From Deltaproteobacteria bacterium (lineage in GTDB: Bacteria > Desulfobacterota > GWC2-55-46), in NCBI GenBank assembly GCA_016218095.1, contig JACREV010000240.1, positions 1-13,414 on the forward strand: a stretch of DNA of 13,414 nucleotides, in the 5' to 3' direction. Both the position numbers and the translations under genes were made by a program. The notes beneath the pieces are model-generated. The model was not told the origin of the DNA, made no database searches, and saw nothing but the letters and a program-made list of their open reading frames with translations. Each line of letters starts with the position of its first letter. Positions within the stretch are counted from its first letter, which is position 1. Below, piece by piece: positions 11,801-13,414 of this stretch.

Positions 11801-12364
11801 AAATCGATGCTCATGCAGGCAAGACTCCGGAAAGACGGCAAACATATCTCCTTCGGCATGAACCTCTCGGGCAAGGACATCGGGGACGACGACCTCCTCT
11901 CCTTCCTCAAGACCAAGATGATCGAGACCGGCGCGGACCCGGACAAGCTCGTCTTCGAGATAACCGAGACCGCCGCCATCGGTGACCTCGACAGGGCCAT
12001 CAAGTTCATAAAGGCCCTCAAGACCATCGGCTGCCACTTCGCACTCGACGACTTCGGAGTCGGGTTCACCTCCTTCACCTACCTTCGGGAGATGCAGGTC
12101 GACTACATCAAGATAGACGGCTCATTCATAAGAAAACTCAACGTGAGCCCAAATGACCAGGTCTTCGTCAAAGCCATAACCGACGTCGCCAAGGGACTCA
12201 AGATAAAATCCATAGCCGAGTTCGTCGAAAACAAAGAGACCCTTGAACTCCTCAAGACATTCGGCGTCGACTACGCACAGGGCTACCTCATCGGCAAACC
12301 CGCACCCCCGGACACCGCCTTCCCAATCGAAAAACTCACCCAGACACCCGTCAGCCGGGTGTGA
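8846..12364 (+). CDS. Membrane sensor with Cache, HAMP, three PAS, GGDEF and EAL domains (cyclic di-GMP turnover)
   Basis: 1172 residues from GTG, with AAGGGG at 8834-8839. TM1 is about residues 10-32. A periplasmic Cache-like domain follows to ~295 ('AVGADGKVKASTDASAIGAD', then 'AETLINDRPALALSAPVNG'). TM2 is ~300-320 and HAMP ~320-373. PAS1 starts at GSWDWDI (391) with HPDD (431) and a PAC tail to ~500. PAS2 is ~505-600 and PAS3 ~610-722 ('TGYSKEEAIGQNP'). GGDEF covers ~730-900: DMDDF at 771-775, but the signature is SGDEF (820-824), and I see no RxxD inhibitory site at the usual place before it. EAL covers ~920-1160: the motif is ESL (E948), and N1006, E1038, D1068-D1069, K1089, E1125 and Q1145 are all present, so a working cyclic di-GMP phosphodiesterase is likely. 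SGDEF variants can be active, so a bifunctional enzyme is possible. The ligand and the net activity are unknown. Confidence 0.93.
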   Translation: MKGFSFSLTKKALLAVIIILLPIFVAFNYSFIKNRELFERHALEDLSIIGETFEADVYNILDLSEKTVKDFASDVFIIDALQRIGRGDRFASKALSAHLVRNKLPIGGHISLIHAVGADGKVKASTDASAIGADLSRGPFFSGAENGITIAETLINDRPALALSAPVNGSEPSSRAGFLVAFIRLSDLSKVMSGEFKRGIEDHGWRSSKASLEAYIVNREMLMLTDSRFIQGSVLKTKVATEPVLSCVNKGADMNGFYADYRGVSVAGASKCIKPLGWTLLVEIDTDEALAPVSAMKMHAVMVWALVAGLITLLFVIFYRSIVLQLRKIFDAAKSISEGDYDVRVPVSSSDEVGLISSAFNEMAVDIKTALFALTESEERLKEAQRIARIGSWDWDIVNNTLHWSDEIYRIFGLKPQEFGATYEAFLNSVHPDDREFVKESVRKALFERAPYSIDHRVLLLDGTMQKIVHEQAVVSFDEAGHPTRMVGTVQDVTEHRRAEQAIESIAKFPSENPNPVLRLSEDGIVLYINAAARPILAVLGSEIGGRLHDGYASLVGDVYASGKGLEIELASEDRIFSLILTPIKGEKYVNIYGRDITDRKKTEFELKKLSMAMEQSVNVVFITDMKGNIEYVNPMFEQVTGYSKEEAIGQNPRILSSGTVTNEDYENLWKTILSGKTWRNVYKNKKKSGSYYWSNSVISPIKNERGEITHFLAVQEDITEKMVSEERINYLANHDELTGLVNRTRFIELLDDWIYCAATGGDIGAFYLLDMDDFKFLNDTYGHGAGDEFLRRASRILSSAIGRIRPEKISKEPILGRLSGDEFAVFVPGVAVREALSVAETIRKDIEDFKFQEAPIAITVSIGVVLFPAHGRDAKELFTRADAAMYRAKELGRNRFHLFIPEDQDLEKMHSRVAWKERILKSLRENRFEPWFQPILDLSTNSVHHYESLARLKAEDGSIMLPGAFIDIAERFGIIGSIDRMIIEKSMLMQARLRKDGKHISFGMNLSGKDIGDDDLLSFLKTKMIETGADPDKLVFEITETAAIGDLDRAIKFIKALKTIGCHFALDDFGVGFTSFTYLREMQVDYIKIDGSFIRKLNVSPNDQVFVKAITDVAKGLKIKSIAEFVENKETLELLKTFGVDYAQGYLIGKPAPPDTAFPIEKLTQTPVSRV

Positions 12365-12380
12365 TAGGGCCATGAAATAC

Positions 12381-12433
12381 CTGAGAGAAACTTTTTGTAA
12401 AAAGTTTCTCTCAGACTCTTTTCAAAAATTTTT
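12381..12433 (+). terminator. Likely terminator of the cyclic di-GMP sensor gene (hairpin A)
   Basis: A perfect 16-bp stem pairs CTGAGAGAAACTTTTT (12381-12396) with 12399-12414, leaving only GT unpaired in the linear alignment (a real loop would open by a base pair or so). A T-rich stretch with TTTT and TTTTT follows, though not directly. It begins 16 nt after the sensor gene stop. Confidence 0.6.
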
Positions 12434-12534
12434 GGTTCTTCCCGAAAAGACCCCCCATTGAAACCGATAAATCCTCTCTGGCATTTTAAGCGTAATTGTC
12501 ATCTTAATGAAAATAGGGGGGTCTTTTCGGGAAC

Positions 12535-12590
12535 TAAAAATCTTTGGAGGGGGTCTGGGGGAACCTTTCTATAGAAAGGTTCCCCCCAGA
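12535..12590 (-). terminator. Likely terminator of the PfpI-family gene (hairpin B, minus strand)
   Basis: A 30-nt perfect palindrome at 12557-12586 has outer arms extended by CT/AG pairs with one bulged base. On the minus strand it is followed by a CCCCCT stretch and then ATTTTT (12536-12541). It begins about 23 nt after the minus-strand gene stop. It is the inverted counterpart of hairpin A at 12381-12414 and probably serves the opposite gene. Confidence 0.55.
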
Positions 12591-12612
12591 TATCTTCATG
12601 TCTCTGGCACAT

Positions 12613-13119
12613 TCAACTGGCGAGCATCTGGATAAGGGTTTTCCCGAAGTCGGGGAGGTCTTTTGGTTCGCGGGAGGTGACGAGGTTGCCGTCGATTACG
12701 ACGGAGGAGTCGAGGTACATTGCCCCCGCGTTTATGAGGTCGGTCTTGACGGAGATGTAGCAGGTGGCGCGTCTGCCTTTGAGGGTGTTTGCCTCGATGA
12801 GCATCTGCGCGCCGTGGCAGATGGAGCCGACGACGAGGTTTTTTTCAAAGGCCTTTTTGACGAGGCCGACCATCTCGGGTTTTGTCCGCATCCTGTCCGG
12901 GGCCTGGCCTCCGGGGATGATCAGCGCCTTGAACTCGTCGATTGAGACCTCGGATGGTGTCTTGTCGGACCTAAGCGGATAGCCGTGTTTTGAGCGGTAT
13001 GTGGCGTGTTCGGGGCCTATTACAATGACGGTGTGTCCGGCCTCCTGGAGGCGGTAGTACGGGTAGAGCGCCTCCATGTCCTCGAAGTCGTTGTCTATGA
13101 GGAGGGCGACTTTGGCCAT
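12613..13119 (-). CDS. DJ-1/PfpI-family protein (YhbO/PfpI-like)
   Basis: 168 residues, typical of the PfpI branch. It has the class I glutamine-amidotransferase-like fold: an N-terminal strand MAKVALLIDNDFEDMEA with the conserved acidic residue region (E13, E16), the loop ALIIPGGQAPD (65-75), and the nucleophile elbow GSICHGAQML with C101 and H102. The C-terminal strand ends in 'GNLVTSREPKDLPDF', matching the family's 'LVTSR.P.DLP.F'. Members have been described as cysteine peptidases, glyoxalases or protein and nucleotide deglycases in stress defence; the exact activity is disputed. The start has AAAGGAGG (minus strand, 13125-13132) 5 nt upstream. It follows nfi by 15 nt, so the two are probably cotranscribed. 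It is convergent with the cyclic di-GMP sensor gene. Confidence 0.92.
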   Translation of the reverse strand: MAKVALLIDNDFEDMEALYPYYRLQEAGHTVIVIGPEHATYRSKHGYPLRSDKTPSEVSIDEFKALIIPGGQAPDRMRTKPEMVGLVKKAFEKNLVVGSICHGAQMLIEANTLKGRRATCYISVKTDLINAGAMYLDSSVVIDGNLVTSREPKDLPDFGKTLIQMLAS

Positions 13120-13134
13120 TGGAGCCTCCTTTCG

Positions 13135-13414
13135 TTAGCGGCACTTCTTTTTCAGGACCTTTGATAGCGCGTCTGCCCTTCTCGTGGGTTCCGGGAGCCT
13201 GAAAGATGTAGCGCACTCAAGGACGAGCCTTACCGAGCCTTCGAGGTCTATCCTGTGGCCCGGCGATACGAATACGGGTTTGACATTCGCGCGGGTACGG
13301 AGTACCGCGCCGACGGTCTTGCCCAGGATAAGAAGTGGAGACCGCGAGCCCTTTCTCATTCCGGGTTCATTGTATTCTCCGACGAGCCTCGATTTTGCGC
13401 ACCCGACAGAGGGG
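13135..13414 (-). CDS. nfi: Endonuclease V, C-terminal part (5' end outside window)
   Basis: The last 92 residues of a protein running into the window edge. It reads PSVGCAKSRLVGEYNEPG, then KGSRSPL, then TVGAVLRTRANVKPVFVSPG followed by HRIDLEGSV, and ends LPEPTRRADALS. These are the C-terminal blocks of endonuclease V, including 'G.AKS.L.G', 'GAVLRTR' and 'V.PVFVSPGH', whose histidine corresponds to the conserved active-site histidine. The enzyme cuts the second phosphodiester bond 3' of deaminated bases such as inosine. The catalytic acidic residues of the N-terminal half lie outside the window. The stop is followed after 15 nt by the PfpI-family gene, which suggests a damage-repair or stress operon. 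Family members are about 210-230 residues, so roughly 60% is missing at the edge. Confidence 0.93.
   Translation of the reverse strand, partial: PSVGCAKSRLVGEYNEPGMRKGSRSPLLILGKTVGAVLRTRANVKPVFVSPGHRIDLEGSVRLVLECATSFRLPEPTRRADALSKVLKKKCR

Larger units (their letters stand above)
12371..12600. repeat. Large imperfect inverted repeat between convergent genes
   Basis: Two arms of about 85 nt, 12371-12456 and 12516-12600, are inverted copies of each other around a 59-nt AT-rich spacer. The outer ends both read CATGAA-ATA (one base inserted in one arm). The innermost 18 nt, TTCCCGAAAAGACCCCCC (12439-12456), are perfectly inverted at 12516-12533. In between, each arm contains its own internal hairpin and then an A/T run. 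Aligned differences are a 3-nt insertion, one or two single-base gaps, and otherwise almost only transitions. I see no clear target-site duplication and no ORF inside. It may be a non-autonomous mobile element (MITE-like) or a pair of inverted copies of one dispersed terminator repeat. Confidence 0.8.

Noticed and set aside
11357..12037. 226-residue minus-strand frame inside the GGDEF-EAL gene
   Set aside because: It is a shadow frame of a GC-rich gene, rich in Glu, Gly, Val and Asp, with no family resemblance and no ribosome binding site of note.
12544..12945. 133-residue plus-strand frame opposite the PfpI-family gene
   Set aside because: It is antisense to a conserved gene and begins within the inverted repeat, so it is not a credible gene.

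Overview
The window comes from a GC-rich Gram-negative bacterium. An outer-membrane efflux channel, a lipoprotein adaptor and a periplasmic cytochrome c all imply an outer membrane. Heavy use of AGG for arginine and ATA for isoleucine, GTG starts beside strong Shine-Dalgarno sites, and the gene mix suggest a deltaproteobacterium (Desulfobacterota) or a neighbouring phylum. That placement is inference; no marker here fixes the taxon.

Layout. (1) 1-6076, plus strand: an apparent operon with the tail of an ArsR-type regulator, a small DUF2892 membrane protein, a TolC-family channel, a lipoprotein membrane-fusion protein and an RND permease. Gaps are only 16-40 nt. It looks like a complete tripartite efflux system under an ArsR-type repressor. 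(2) 6073-6690: a class II-like monohaem cytochrome c with its own promoter overlapping the RND stop codon, closed by a clear intrinsic terminator. (3) 6776-8659: typA/bipA, a translational GTPase, with its own promoter. (4) 8660-8845: a leader with several mutually exclusive hairpins and a T8 tract. (5) 8846-12364: a 1172-residue membrane receptor (Cache-like sensor, HAMP, three PAS, GGDEF, EAL) predicted to control cyclic di-GMP. (6) 12365-12612: a convergent intergenic region almost filled by a large imperfect inverted repeat holding two related hairpins. (7) 12613-13414, minus strand: a DJ-1/PfpI-family protein and the C-terminal part of endonuclease V (nfi), probably one operon.

Most genes belong to known families. 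The two parts that known genes do not explain are both non-coding. One is the 12371-12600 element, whose two arms carry hairpins that differ at four base pairs with both partners changed each time. The other is the 8681-8845 leader, where a terminator-like structure sits too close to the start of the sensor gene for a promoter to fit after it. I found no tRNA, rRNA, CRISPR array or transposase gene.
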